Below are positions 9,203 to 17,279 of a stretch of 42,274 nucleotides of DNA, one piece after another. Below the pieces are notes generated by a model. It was not told the origin of the DNA, searched no databases, and saw nothing but the letters and a program-made list of their open reading frames with translations. The DNA comes from JBALVT01 sp045110675 (GTDB lineage: Bacteria > Pseudomonadota > Gammaproteobacteria > Pseudomonadales > Halieaceae). Position 1 is the first letter of the stretch; each line of letters begins with the position of its first letter. A program made the translations under genes and the position numbers. The stretch is taken from contig JBGCGJ010000073.1 in assembly GCA_045110675.1 (NCBI GenBank), positions 1 to 42,274 on the forward strand, given 5' to 3'.

Positions 9203-10665
9203 CCCCTGACACATCGATCCAGATCGCTATTGTTATACCTCTTGTGGGTGCTCTGGGTATTGCCTTAGCCGGACGTATCAGTGCCAACCTGCGCGAGCTT
9301 GTCACCGTCATTACCTCACTTTCACTTATCTGGGTGGTCTGGGGGCTGTTACCTATCTTAATGGACGGGGGCAGACCTTCTGTACAGGTCAGTGAGGTTA
9401 TGCCCGGCTTGAGCATCGCCTTTAAGGTAGAGCCTCTGGGGATGTTGTTCGCCGCCTTGGCATCCGGCTTGTGGCTGATCAACTCGATTTACTCCGTGGG
9501 GTATATGCGGGGCAACAACGAGAAAAATCAGACCCGTTTTTATGCCTGCTTTGCCTTGGCACTTGCGGCTACCATGGGTGTTGCCTTTGCGGGCAATCTG
9601 TTCACTTTGTTTTTGTTTTACGAGCTGCTCACACTATCTACCTATCCCCTTGTGGCGCACAAAGGCGACAAAGCCACCGTGCAATCGGCGCGCGTTTATT
9701 TGGGTGTGCTACTTACCACATCAATCGGATTTTTTCTGCCCGCTATCATTTGGACTTACGCAGTTGCGGGAACCGGTGACTTCGTACTCGGCGGAATTCT
9801 GGAAGGCAAGCTGATGGACCCGGAGGTCGGCTTACTGTTGGCTCTGTTCGTATTCGGTATCGGCAAAGCGGCGGTGATGCCGGTTCACCGATGGCTGCCT
9901 GCTGCGATGGTCGCCCCCACACCCGTTAGTGCATTACTACACGCTGTGGCGGTTGTTAAGGCCGGTGTTTTTGCAATCACAAAAATTATTGTCTATATCT
10001 TCGGCATCGATTTTCTGTTCGATTCTCCCAGCTCGAGTTGGTTGTTTTACTTGGCCGCCTTTACCATCATCGCCGCGAGCCTTGTGGCATTGCGACAAAC
10101 CAATATTAAGCGACTGCTGGCCTACTCCACCATTGCCCAGCTATCTTATGTCGTGATGGCAGCGGCGATCCTTAAACCGCTGGCCGAGGTTGGCGCGGCG
10201 ATTCACATGGTGGCGCACGCTTTTGGCAAGATCACTTTGTTCTTCGCCGCCGGCGCTATTTATGTAGCATCGAAAAAAACCGAGGTGTATCAACTGCGCG
10301 GAATTGGCAGACGTATGCCCTGGACCATGGCGGCATTTTCAATAGGCGCACTTAGTATGATCGGTGTGCCACCTACAGCCGGGTTTGTCTCTAAGTGGTA
10401 TATTTTGGCCGGCGCTTTTGAGGCAAATAACCTCGTGGCGGTATTTACGATCATTGGCAGCACAGTTTTAAATGCGGCCTACTTCCTGCCAATTTTGTAC
10501 ATGGTGTGGTTTGAGCAGGAAAAAGAAGGAGCACCTGACCACGGGGAAGCACCTTTCTTCGCGGTACTGGCACTGTGTCTAACCGCCCTGCTGACGCTCG
10601 CCTTTTTCATATTCAACGGCCCGGTGATCGAACTGGAAAGCCAAGTCGTGAAGGGACTGAGCTAA
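9199..10665 (+). CDS. Mrp antiporter ND4/ND5-like subunit, copy 2
   Basis: A 488-aa membrane subunit of the proton-conducting transporter family. Glu142 (FLFYELLTL) and Lys223 (FGIGKAAVMPVHRWLPAAM) correspond to Glu142 and Lys224 of copy 1. APTPVSALLHAVAVVKAGVF supplies the broken helix 7 and the helix 8 lysine. It looks fully competent for ion transport. The start is GTG, overlapping the previous stop (GTGA). The pattern APTPVSALLH is closer to MrpA/NuoL-type chains than copy 1, so it may stand in for the ND5-like half of the missing long MrpA. Confidence 0.88.
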   Translation: MTPDTSIQIAIVIPLVGALGIALAGRISANLRELVTVITSLSLIWVVWGLLPILMDGGRPSVQVSEVMPGLSIAFKVEPLGMLFAALASGLWLINSIYSVGYMRGNNEKNQTRFYACFALALAATMGVAFAGNLFTLFLFYELLTLSTYPLVAHKGDKATVQSARVYLGVLLTTSIGFFLPAIIWTYAVAGTGDFVLGGILEGKLMDPEVGLLLALFVFGIGKAAVMPVHRWLPAAMVAPTPVSALLHAVAVVKAGVFAITKIIVYIFGIDFLFDSPSSSWLFYLAAFTIIAASLVALRQTNIKRLLAYSTIAQLSYVVMAAAILKPLAEVGAAIHMVAHAFGKITLFFAAGAIYVASKKTEVYQLRGIGRRMPWTMAAFSIGALSMIGVPPTAGFVSKWYILAGAFEANNLVAVFTIIGSTVLNAAYFLPILYMVWFEQEKEGAPDHGEAPFFAVLALCLTALLTLAFFIFNGPVIELESQVVKGLS

Positions 10666-10667
10666 TC

Positions 10668-10970
10668 ATGAGCGACAAGGAAAACTTACACTGGCTGGTA
10701 CGGCCCGCGACTATTCGCAAGCTTTGGATCGGGTTTAGCGTGTTTCTCGCCTTAGTGGTGATCGCGCAAACGGTCATTTATGTGAAGGGGTATTTTGGTA
10801 TCGATGCCTGGTTCGGCTTCGGTGCTGTTTACGGCTTTGTCAGCTGCCTACTAATGGTGCTGGTGGCAAAATTGTTGGGCGTTATACTCAAGCGTTCTCC
10901 GGACTATTACGATTCGCAGGAACAAGAGCAGCAACAGAACGCAGTAAGGGAGCGCGGCGATGGAGTTTGA
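10668..10970 (+). CDS. Small two-helix membrane protein in the Mrp operon, function unknown
   Basis: I do not recognise this 100-aa protein. The start chosen is ATG 10668 (MSDKENLHWLVRP), 2 bp after the stop of copy 2; a longer reading from 10575 would run through the preceding gene. It has two hydrophobic helices, about residues 23-43 (LWIGFSVFLALVVIAQTVIY) and 50-72, and a charged Gln/Glu-rich cytoplasmic tail (SQEQEQQQNAVRERGDG). Its last 11 bases overlap the start of copy 3. Position between two core subunits and overlapping reading frames suggest a small accessory subunit of the antiporter. Confidence 0.75.
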   Translation: MSDKENLHWLVRPATIRKLWIGFSVFLALVVIAQTVIYVKGYFGIDAWFGFGAVYGFVSCLLMVLVAKLLGVILKRSPDYYDSQEQEQQQNAVRERGDGV

Positions 10971-12669
10971 AATGCTCTCTCCCGCTCTTGTCCTGTTGCT
11001 CGCAGCAGTGCTCATCGGCTTGGTGAAGGGGCATGCACGCACCTTCGTATTGCTGGCCGCCCCACTACTCACACTGTGGGCCATTTGGCAGGTTCCAGAC
11101 GGTGTTCAAGGCACGGTGAAGTTTCTCTCGTACTATATTGAGCCAGTGGAGGGCAGTCCGCTGCGGCGTTTGTTCGCCACTGTTTTTGCCATCATGGTTT
11201 TTGTCGGTGGCCTCTACGCCTTCCGCATCGCCAAATGGTATGAACTCGCCGCTGCCTACGCTTACGCTGCCGGAGCCATAGGTGTTTGTTTTGCAGGTGA
11301 TCTGATTACACTGTTTCTGTACTGGGAACTGATGGCGCTGTTTTCTACCATCGTTGTATGGTGCGGTGGCACACCCGGAGCGCGAGCGGCTGGAATACGC
11401 TATGCCATTATGCACCTTCTCGGTGGTGTAATACTTAAAGTCGGAATAGAAGGGGTTGTGGTCGGTACAGGTTCAATTCAAATTCAACCTATGCTGGCAA
11501 CGGACTTTAATACCTGGATGATCCTCATCGGCATTTTGATCAATGCCGCCGCGCCACCTGTCTCGGCCTGGCTGGCCGATGCGTATCCAGAGTCCAGCCC
11601 GACGGGCTCGGTATTTCTGTCTGCATTCACCACCAAGACAGCCGTGTTGGCGCTTATATTATTGTTTCCCGGCGAGCCGATCCTGGTTGGCGTTGGGTTG
11701 TTTATGGTGATGTATGGAATCATCTATGCCCTGCTGGAAAACGACGTCCGTCGTATCTTGGCGTACTCCATCGTCAACCAGGTGGGATTCATGGTTTGCG
11801 CTGTTGGCATCGGCACAGAAATGGCGCTCAATGGTGCGGCGGCACATGCCTTTGCCCACATAATTTACAAGGCACTGTTATTCATGAGCGCCGGTGTTGT
11901 TATTTACCGAACCGGCAAAAACAAATGCATGGAACTCGGTGGTCTGTTCCGCACTATGCCACTGACCACCGCTTGCGGCATTATTGGTGCACTGGCCATT
12001 TCCAGTTTTCCACTCACCTCAGGCTTCACAACGAAAAGTATGATTTCTCAAGCCGCGGTGGACGGAAATTTACTGTGGGTGTACATGGGGCTAACAGCCG
12101 CTTCGGCCGGGGTATTTTTGCACGCCGGAATTAAATTCCCTTGGTTTGTTTTTTTCCAACATGATTCTGGCTTAAGACCCAAAGACGCGCCCTGGAACAT
12201 GGGCTTGGCAATGCTTATGTTTGCCGGCTTGTGCATTCTCCTGGGCGTTTTCCCCGGCCTGCTCTATCCGCTATTGCCCTACCCGGTGGAATACGAGCCT
12301 TACACCCTTGGTAAAGTGCTTTTCTATTTGCAGTTACTGTTATTCTCAGGCCTGGCTTTCTTCGTGCTCTTACCCTTGATGAAGCGCACCGACACCATCA
12401 GTCTCGACAGCGACTGGTTGTGGCGTCGTGCAGGTCTTGCCGCGCTTCGATTCTTTGGCAGTGTTCTTGAGTCCCTGGGGAGTCTGGTCGCAGCAGGACG
12501 CTCGAGGGCGCAAGCATTCTCTCACCGATTGGCGGTACGCTATTTGGGGCAACCCCATACGGCCGACAGTAAAGAGCGCGGAGTATTCGCCAGGTCCTGG
12601 CCTGTCGGTACCACCGCCCTTTGGATTGCCGGATTGCTGTCTGCCTACGTATTGCTGTACTACTTATAA
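10960..12669 (+). CDS. Mrp antiporter ND4/ND5-like subunit, copy 3 (helix-7 lysine replaced)
   Basis: A 569-aa membrane protein of the proton-conducting transporter family, with extra C-terminal helices compared with copies 1 and 2. Glu123 (LFLYWELMALF) aligns with the conserved channel Glu. The helix-7 lysine is replaced by Asn195 (GILINAAAPPVSAWLADAY), while the helix-8 lysine remains as Lys226 (SAFTTKTAVL). From memory, third D-type subunits of archaeal Mrp operons show a similar Asn. It may be an inactive or differently coupled channel. It is the last gene of the operon and ends 28 bp before the convergent tpa gene, with no strong hairpin terminator seen between them. Confidence 0.88.
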   Translation: MEFEMLSPALVLLLAAVLIGLVKGHARTFVLLAAPLLTLWAIWQVPDGVQGTVKFLSYYIEPVEGSPLRRLFATVFAIMVFVGGLYAFRIAKWYELAAAYAYAAGAIGVCFAGDLITLFLYWELMALFSTIVVWCGGTPGARAAGIRYAIMHLLGGVILKVGIEGVVVGTGSIQIQPMLATDFNTWMILIGILINAAAPPVSAWLADAYPESSPTGSVFLSAFTTKTAVLALILLFPGEPILVGVGLFMVMYGIIYALLENDVRRILAYSIVNQVGFMVCAVGIGTEMALNGAAAHAFAHIIYKALLFMSAGVVIYRTGKNKCMELGGLFRTMPLTTACGIIGALAISSFPLTSGFTTKSMISQAAVDGNLLWVYMGLTAASAGVFLHAGIKFPWFVFFQHDSGLRPKDAPWNMGLAMLMFAGLCILLGVFPGLLYPLLPYPVEYEPYTLGKVLFYLQLLLFSGLAFFVLLPLMKRTDTISLDSDWLWRRAGLAALRFFGSVLESLGSLVAAGRSRAQAFSHRLAVRYLGQPHTADSKERGVFARSWPVGTTALWIAGLLSAYVLLYYL

Positions 12670-12697
12670 GTCTTTTCTTGTATAGGTCTTATTGCCT

Positions 12698-14062
12698 TTA
12701 AAGCGCAGGCAACCGTTGAAGAGCTCCGTCGATGGCCTCGAGAATATGGTCAATGTCGGCTTTACTGGCTATCAGTGCCGGACTCAGGGCAATGGTGTTG
12801 TTGAAGTCTCTAAAGCTGCGATTCGTCCGACCAATAATGACACCATGGGCCATGCAGTCTGCGGCAATTTTCGCAACCACTGACTCGTCAACGGGTTCTT
12901 TTGTAGTTCTGTCCTTAACCAGTTCGATGCCGCAAAAAAGCCCCTTGCCACGCACGTCGCCAACAAACTCATAGCGGTCCTGTAATGCCACCAGGCCCTG
13001 CTTCAAATACTCGCCCATGAGCGTCGCGTTTTCGAGTAAGTTTTCCTCTTCTATGATTTTCATGTTTTCCAATGCGGCGGCTGGACCGGAGGCACATCCG
13101 CCAAATGTCGATACGTCGCGGAAGTAGTCCATTCGGTCCGAAGAGTCGAGTTTGAATTCGTCAAAGAGTGCCTCCGTAGTCACCATACAGGAGATTGCCG
13201 CATACCCGGATGCAACACCCTTTGCCATCGTCACGATATCGGGCTGGATCCCGTAGTGCTGGTAACCAAACCACTTGCCGGTTCGGCCCAACCCGCAAAC
13301 CACTTCGTCGATGTGTATCAGCACATTGTATTGCTTGCAAATCTGCTGAATTCGTTCCCAGTAGCCCTCCGGCGGTGTAATAACACCTCCACCGGCGGTA
13401 ATGGGCTCGAGCACAACGGCGCCTACGGTATCGGCGCCTTCACGCAGAATCACTTTTTCCAATTCATCCGCACTGCGAATGCCGTAATTTTCGGTGGTCT
13501 CGTACTGACAGCGATACTCACAGCAATGGGGCATCTCGACGAAACCTGGTGTGAATGGGCCATACTGATTCTTGCGTTCGTGTTGGCCGGTGGAACTGAG
13601 TGCGGTGATGGTCGTGCCGTGATAGTCGCGATCCCGGTAGATAATCTTGTATTTCTTGCCACCATATTTCTTGTGGGCCAGTTGGCGAACAAGTTTGTAG
13701 GCTTTTTCGTTGGCCTCGGATCCGGAGTTTGAGTAATAGACACGCCCCATACCGGGCATTTTTTCCAAAAGTTGCTCTGCAAACAAAGCGCCGGGGACAG
13801 TGCCGGCGGTGCCGGCGAAATACGGCATAGCCACCAGCTGGTCGTGGACTGCCTTTGCTATGCGCTCCCGACCATAGCCTACGTTCACCGTCCATAGCCC
13901 TCCGGATACCGCATCGAGGTATTCATTGCCACGGGAATCGGTGACACGCATGCCCTCCCCTTTGACCACGACCATAGGTTCACTTTCGGCATACTGCTGA
14001 TGTTGGGTTAGGTGGTGCCAAACATGGCTGCGATCGACTTGCGCAATATTTTCCACAGACAT
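12698..14062 (-). CDS. tpa: Taurine:pyruvate aminotransferase
   Basis: A class III, PLP-dependent aminotransferase of 454 aa that turns taurine and pyruvate into sulfoacetaldehyde and alanine in the cytoplasm. Lys281 in MAKGVASGY is the PLP-binding lysine, Asp252 lies in HIDEVVCGLGRTG, and YSNSGSEANEKAYK near residue 110 binds the cofactor phosphate. The N-terminal WHHLTQHQ and PHCCEYRCQY stretches agree with known Tpa proteins. The assignment is reinforced by the divergent xsc gene, whose product consumes sulfoacetaldehyde. A GGAG Shine-Dalgarno lies 6 nt before the ATG. The gene is transcribed away from xsc out of a shared 324-bp control region. Confidence 0.93.
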   Translation of the reverse strand: MSVENIAQVDRSHVWHHLTQHQQYAESEPMVVVKGEGMRVTDSRGNEYLDAVSGGLWTVNVGYGRERIAKAVHDQLVAMPYFAGTAGTVPGALFAEQLLEKMPGMGRVYYSNSGSEANEKAYKLVRQLAHKKYGGKKYKIIYRDRDYHGTTITALSSTGQHERKNQYGPFTPGFVEMPHCCEYRCQYETTENYGIRSADELEKVILREGADTVGAVVLEPITAGGGVITPPEGYWERIQQICKQYNVLIHIDEVVCGLGRTGKWFGYQHYGIQPDIVTMAKGVASGYAAISCMVTTEALFDEFKLDSSDRMDYFRDVSTFGGCASGPAAALENMKIIEEENLLENATLMGEYLKQGLVALQDRYEFVGDVRGKGLFCGIELVKDRTTKEPVDESVVAKIAADCMAHGVIIGRTNRSFRDFNNTIALSPALIASKADIDHILEAIDGALQRLPAL

Positions 14063-14210
14063 AGTAACTCCGACGATGTATCTGACTTCCAGTAAAGGTG
14101 GGATAGAGTAATGCCTGGAAGGAAAAACCAGCAGGGCCAGTTGTCACCCGTTAGCTATGCCAGCAGCGGAAGTTTTTACGCCGGTTTACAACCCAGTGTC
14201 GCTGGTCTCC

Positions 14211-14248
14211 GAGCGCCTCGCGAACTGGACCAGTTAACCGAGGCGTTC
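14211..14248. promoter_or_regulatory. Nested inverted repeat, possible regulator site
   Basis: The inner dyad AACTGG-A-CCAGTT (14223-14235) is a perfect palindrome around one base. It is flanked by outer arms GAGCGCCTCG (14211-14220) and CGAGGCGTTC (14239-14248), which pair at 9 of 10 positions. The half-site word CTGGA recurs at 14225 and 14248, 23 bp apart. The position midway between two divergent start codons suits an activator of both genes. Confidence 0.5.
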
Positions 14249-14316
14249 TGGAGCTGTTGGCCCACTAGTGTCCACGATAGCCTAGCTGCCGGTTGTAATA
14301 CGAACACCAAATTGGT

Positions 14317-14333
14317 CACAATGGGCCATTGTG
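14317..14333. promoter_or_regulatory. 17-bp palindrome upstream of xsc
   Basis: CACAATGG-G-CCATTGTG is a perfect 8+1+8 inverted repeat about 54 bp before the xsc start. It is long enough to be a dimeric regulator operator overlapping or near the xsc promoter. No copy was seen upstream of the regulator gene or of the aldehyde dehydrogenase gene. Confidence 0.5.
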
Positions 14334-14386
14334 GCCGTTTCTCATCCGCCACATCGTTTTGAACTTCACAGATAGGATATGCGTTC

Positions 14387-16156
14387 ATGAAAATGACTAC
14401 TGAAGAGGCCTTTGTAAAGGTCTTGCAAATGCACGGAATAGACAACGCTTTTGGCATTATCGGCTCAGCTATGATGCCTATATCCGACCTGTTTCCCACA
14501 GCCGGCATTACCTTTTGGGACGCCGCCCATGAAAACACGGCCGGTATGTGTGCGGACGGCTACAGTCGAGCCAGCGGCAAAATGTCCATGGCTATCGCAC
14601 AGAATGGTCCCGGCATCACCAACTTTGTCACCGCGATTGCCTCCGCATACTGGAACCACACCCCATTGCTTCTGGTTACCCCGCAGGCCGCGAACAAAAC
14701 CATCGGCCAGGGCGGATTCCAGGAAGTCCCCCAGATGAACTTTTTTGAGGACGTAGTCTGCTACCAGGAGCAAGTCCCCGATCCCAGCCGCATGGCCGAA
14801 GTGCTAGACCGCGTTATCGGAATGGCGAAGAAGCGTTCTGCCCCCGCGCAAATCAACGTACCGCGGGACTTTTGGACCCAGGTGATCGACATTGAGCTGC
14901 CTAAACCTATGGTTTTCGAACCCATGCCCGGTGGAACGCAAGCTGTCGCTGATGCTGCAGAGCTACTATCGAATGCCAAGTTCCCGGTTATTCTTAATGG
15001 CGGTGGCGTGGTGATCGGCGATGCAATCGAGGCATCGGCAAAACTCGCTGAACGACTGGATGCACCCGTGTGTTGCGGATATCAACACAACGATGCTTTC
15101 CCCGGTTCGCACCCACTGCACCTTGGCGCCCTGGGGTACAACGGCTCAAAAGCGGCAATGCAACTTATTGCAAAAGCGGATGTTGTGCTGGCGCTGGGTA
15201 CCCGGCTCAATCCCTTTTCAACACTCCCTGGTTACGGTCTAGATTATTGGCCGAAGGGAGCAAAAGTGATACAGGTAGAGATCAACCCCGATCGCATCGG
15301 TTTGACCAAGCCAGTGGCAGTGGGAATACGCGGTGACGCCAAGCGTGTGGCTGAACAAATTCTCGATGCTCTGTCTGCAACGGCTGGCGATGAAGATCGC
15401 GCGGGGCGCCAGCAATTGATTGCCGATACCAAAGCTCAATGGGCCGAGGAATTGTCGACCATGGATCACGAAGCAGACGACGAAGGCACCACCTGGAATG
15501 AGCGTGCGCGATCCTCGGCTCCAGATCGTATGTCACCCAGGCAGGCATGGCGGGCAATCAATGCAGCCCTTCCTCCCACCGCTATTATCTCCAGTGATAT
15601 CGGCAACAATTGCGCCATCGGTAACGCTTATCCGTCCTTTGAGAGCGGTCGGCAATATCTTGCACCGGGTATGTTTGGTTCCTGCGGCTACGGTTTCCCC
15701 GCCATTTTAGGTGCGAAAATCGGTCGGCCTGATCGCCCTGTAGTCGGCTTCGCCGGTGACGGCGCTTTCGGTATCTCTATGAACGAGATGACTGCCTGCG
15801 GTCGCGACGAATGGCCCGCCATCACAATGATCATTTTCCGCAACTTCCAATGGGGAGCGGAAAAGCGCAACAGCACACTGTGGTTCGACGACAATTTTGT
15901 CGGCACAGAATTGGATCTTGGCGTCAACTATGCGGAAATCGCCAAAGCCTGTGGCTTAAAGGGTATTCGAGTCACCGATGCTGCGCAGCTGACTGAGGTT
16001 CTCAATACCGCCCTGGACGAGCAAATGAACGAGGGAGTGACCACCTTCCTCGAAGTGGTGCTCAACCAGGAACTGGGAGAACCATTCCGACGCGACGCCA
16101 TGACAACACCGGTACAGGTCGCTGGTATTGACAAAGCGGATATGCAACCGCAGTAG
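14387..16156 (+). CDS. xsc: Sulfoacetaldehyde acetyltransferase
   Basis: A thiamine-diphosphate enzyme of 589 aa that converts sulfoacetaldehyde and phosphate to acetyl phosphate and sulfite, the desulfonation step of taurine catabolism. The cofactor motif is GDGAFGISMNEM, followed by FRNFQWG. The N-terminal catalytic Glu lies in AHENTAGMCADGYSR. IGQGGFQEVPQMNFFEDVVCYQE is typical of Xsc rather than acetolactate synthase. A second in-frame ATG lies two codons downstream (MTTEEAF), and AGGA is about 10 nt before the first. The pta gene follows 16 bp after the stop, matching the standard xsc-pta pair. Confidence 0.95.
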   Translation: MKMTTEEAFVKVLQMHGIDNAFGIIGSAMMPISDLFPTAGITFWDAAHENTAGMCADGYSRASGKMSMAIAQNGPGITNFVTAIASAYWNHTPLLLVTPQAANKTIGQGGFQEVPQMNFFEDVVCYQEQVPDPSRMAEVLDRVIGMAKKRSAPAQINVPRDFWTQVIDIELPKPMVFEPMPGGTQAVADAAELLSNAKFPVILNGGGVVIGDAIEASAKLAERLDAPVCCGYQHNDAFPGSHPLHLGALGYNGSKAAMQLIAKADVVLALGTRLNPFSTLPGYGLDYWPKGAKVIQVEINPDRIGLTKPVAVGIRGDAKRVAEQILDALSATAGDEDRAGRQQLIADTKAQWAEELSTMDHEADDEGTTWNERARSSAPDRMSPRQAWRAINAALPPTAIISSDIGNNCAIGNAYPSFESGRQYLAPGMFGSCGYGFPAILGAKIGRPDRPVVGFAGDGAFGISMNEMTACGRDEWPAITMIIFRNFQWGAEKRNSTLWFDDNFVGTELDLGVNYAEIAKACGLKGIRVTDAAQLTEVLNTALDEQMNEGVTTFLEVVLNQELGEPFRRDAMTTPVQVAGIDKADMQPQ

Positions 16157-16172
16157 CGGCTTCAGCGTGTCC

Positions 16173-17102
16173 ATGCTGAGCACCACACCGGTGGAGTGCC
16201 CACCGTCCCTGTTGGGCCGCGCGAAAAGCGGTAAAGCGATGACGGTGGCGGTGGCAAACCCGTCCACGCCCTTGGCCATGGAGAGTGTACGCGACGCACA
16301 CCAGCACGGTCTTATCGAGCCCGCGCTGGTCGGCAACCCCGATGAGATTAGCGCCGCCGCAGATTTGCTCCAGTGGGATATCTCCGATCTCCAAATCGAG
16401 CCCGCAAGCGGCGAGGAAAATATAGCCGCAGTATCCGCTACGCTGGCGGCGAATCAGGATGTCAGTGCTATAATGAAGGGAGATATTCATACCGATGTCT
16501 TGATGCGCGCTGTAATTCATCGCGAGTCGGGGCTGCGTACTGAAAAGCTAATGAGCCATGTCTTTCAGATGACGATTCCCGGCTCTGAGCAGGCGCTGTT
16601 TATTACCGATGCCGTGCTGAATGTTTTTCCGACACTAGAGCAAAAGGAACAAATCGCTAGCAACGCGGTGTCGCTGCTGCTGGCATTGGGATATGAAGAA
16701 CCGAAGCTGGCGATTTTGTCCGCCACGGAAACGGCCTCTTCAGCGATGCCATCATCATTAGATGCCGCCGAACTCGTGCAGCGTGCACGACAAGGTGCCA
16801 TTCCAAATGCCTTGGTAGACGGCCCGATGGCTTTTGACCTGGCAGTTTCCCTCGAGGCCTCGAAAATCAAGCGCTTTGACAGTGAGGTCGCCGGACATGC
16901 GGACATCTTGCTAGTCCCCAATATAGAAACTGGCAATGCACTGTTCAAAATGATGGTTTACTTTATGAGCGCCTCAGCCGCTGGAATCGTCTTGGGCGCA
17001 AAAGTGCCCATTATTCTTACGTCCCGCGCTGATCCGACCCCTGCTAGACTGGCCTCCATCGCCCTTGCCAACATCTTTGCAAACAGCAAGTTAAGAAGCT
17101 GA
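16173..17102 (+). CDS. pta: Phosphate acetyltransferase
   Basis: A short-form phosphate acetyl/butyryltransferase (PTA_PTB family), about 309 aa, which converts the acetyl phosphate made by Xsc to acetyl-CoA. Family features are LIEPALVGNPDEI near residue 48, MKGDIHTDVLMRAVIH near residue 102 and the C-terminal ILLVPNIETGNALFKMMVYF. I chose ATG 16173 (MLSTTPVECPPSLLGRAK), which keeps the N-terminal helix of the family. A TTG at 16128 would overlap xsc, and ATG 16239 would cut off conserved sequence. No good Shine-Dalgarno precedes any of them, so translation may depend on coupling to xsc. Confidence 0.88.
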   Translation: MLSTTPVECPPSLLGRAKSGKAMTVAVANPSTPLAMESVRDAHQHGLIEPALVGNPDEISAAADLLQWDISDLQIEPASGEENIAAVSATLAANQDVSAIMKGDIHTDVLMRAVIHRESGLRTEKLMSHVFQMTIPGSEQALFITDAVLNVFPTLEQKEQIASNAVSLLLALGYEEPKLAILSATETASSAMPSSLDAAELVQRARQGAIPNALVDGPMAFDLAVSLEASKIKRFDSEVAGHADILLVPNIETGNALFKMMVYFMSASAAGIVLGAKVPIILTSRADPTPARLASIALANIFANSKLRS

Positions 17103-17279
17103 GGTTCGAAGCCCACGAAAGCGCCATATCACCCTGAACGCGGAGCACCAGGGCACTTGCGAATTTGAAAGAACCTGTTAATTTGGTGCGGAAATCTGTT
17201 CACCCTATTCACTGCAAAGTACGCAAGACTATGCCGATAACGTCGCCGCACAGACAGGCCTCCAGGCAACTAAGCTGAT

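Larger units (their letters stand above)
14063..14386. promoter_or_regulatory. Divergent tpa-xsc control region
   Basis: A 324-bp noncoding region that must carry the promoters of tpa (minus) and xsc (plus). Two clear dyads are listed separately: a nested palindrome at 14211-14248 and a 17-bp palindrome at 14317-14333. The MocR/TauR-type regulator encoded at 17280 is the obvious candidate binder. An open frame at 14111-14362 has no recognisable protein and I treat it as noncoding. Confidence 0.6.

Noticed and set aside
14111..14362. 83-aa open frame in the tpa-xsc intergenic region
   Set aside because: No recognisable protein and no ribosome site; the region is full of palindromes and is better read as control DNA.
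16128..16172. N-terminal extension of pta from TTG 16128
   Set aside because: It overlaps xsc, has no ribosome site and reads as unlike the family N-terminus.
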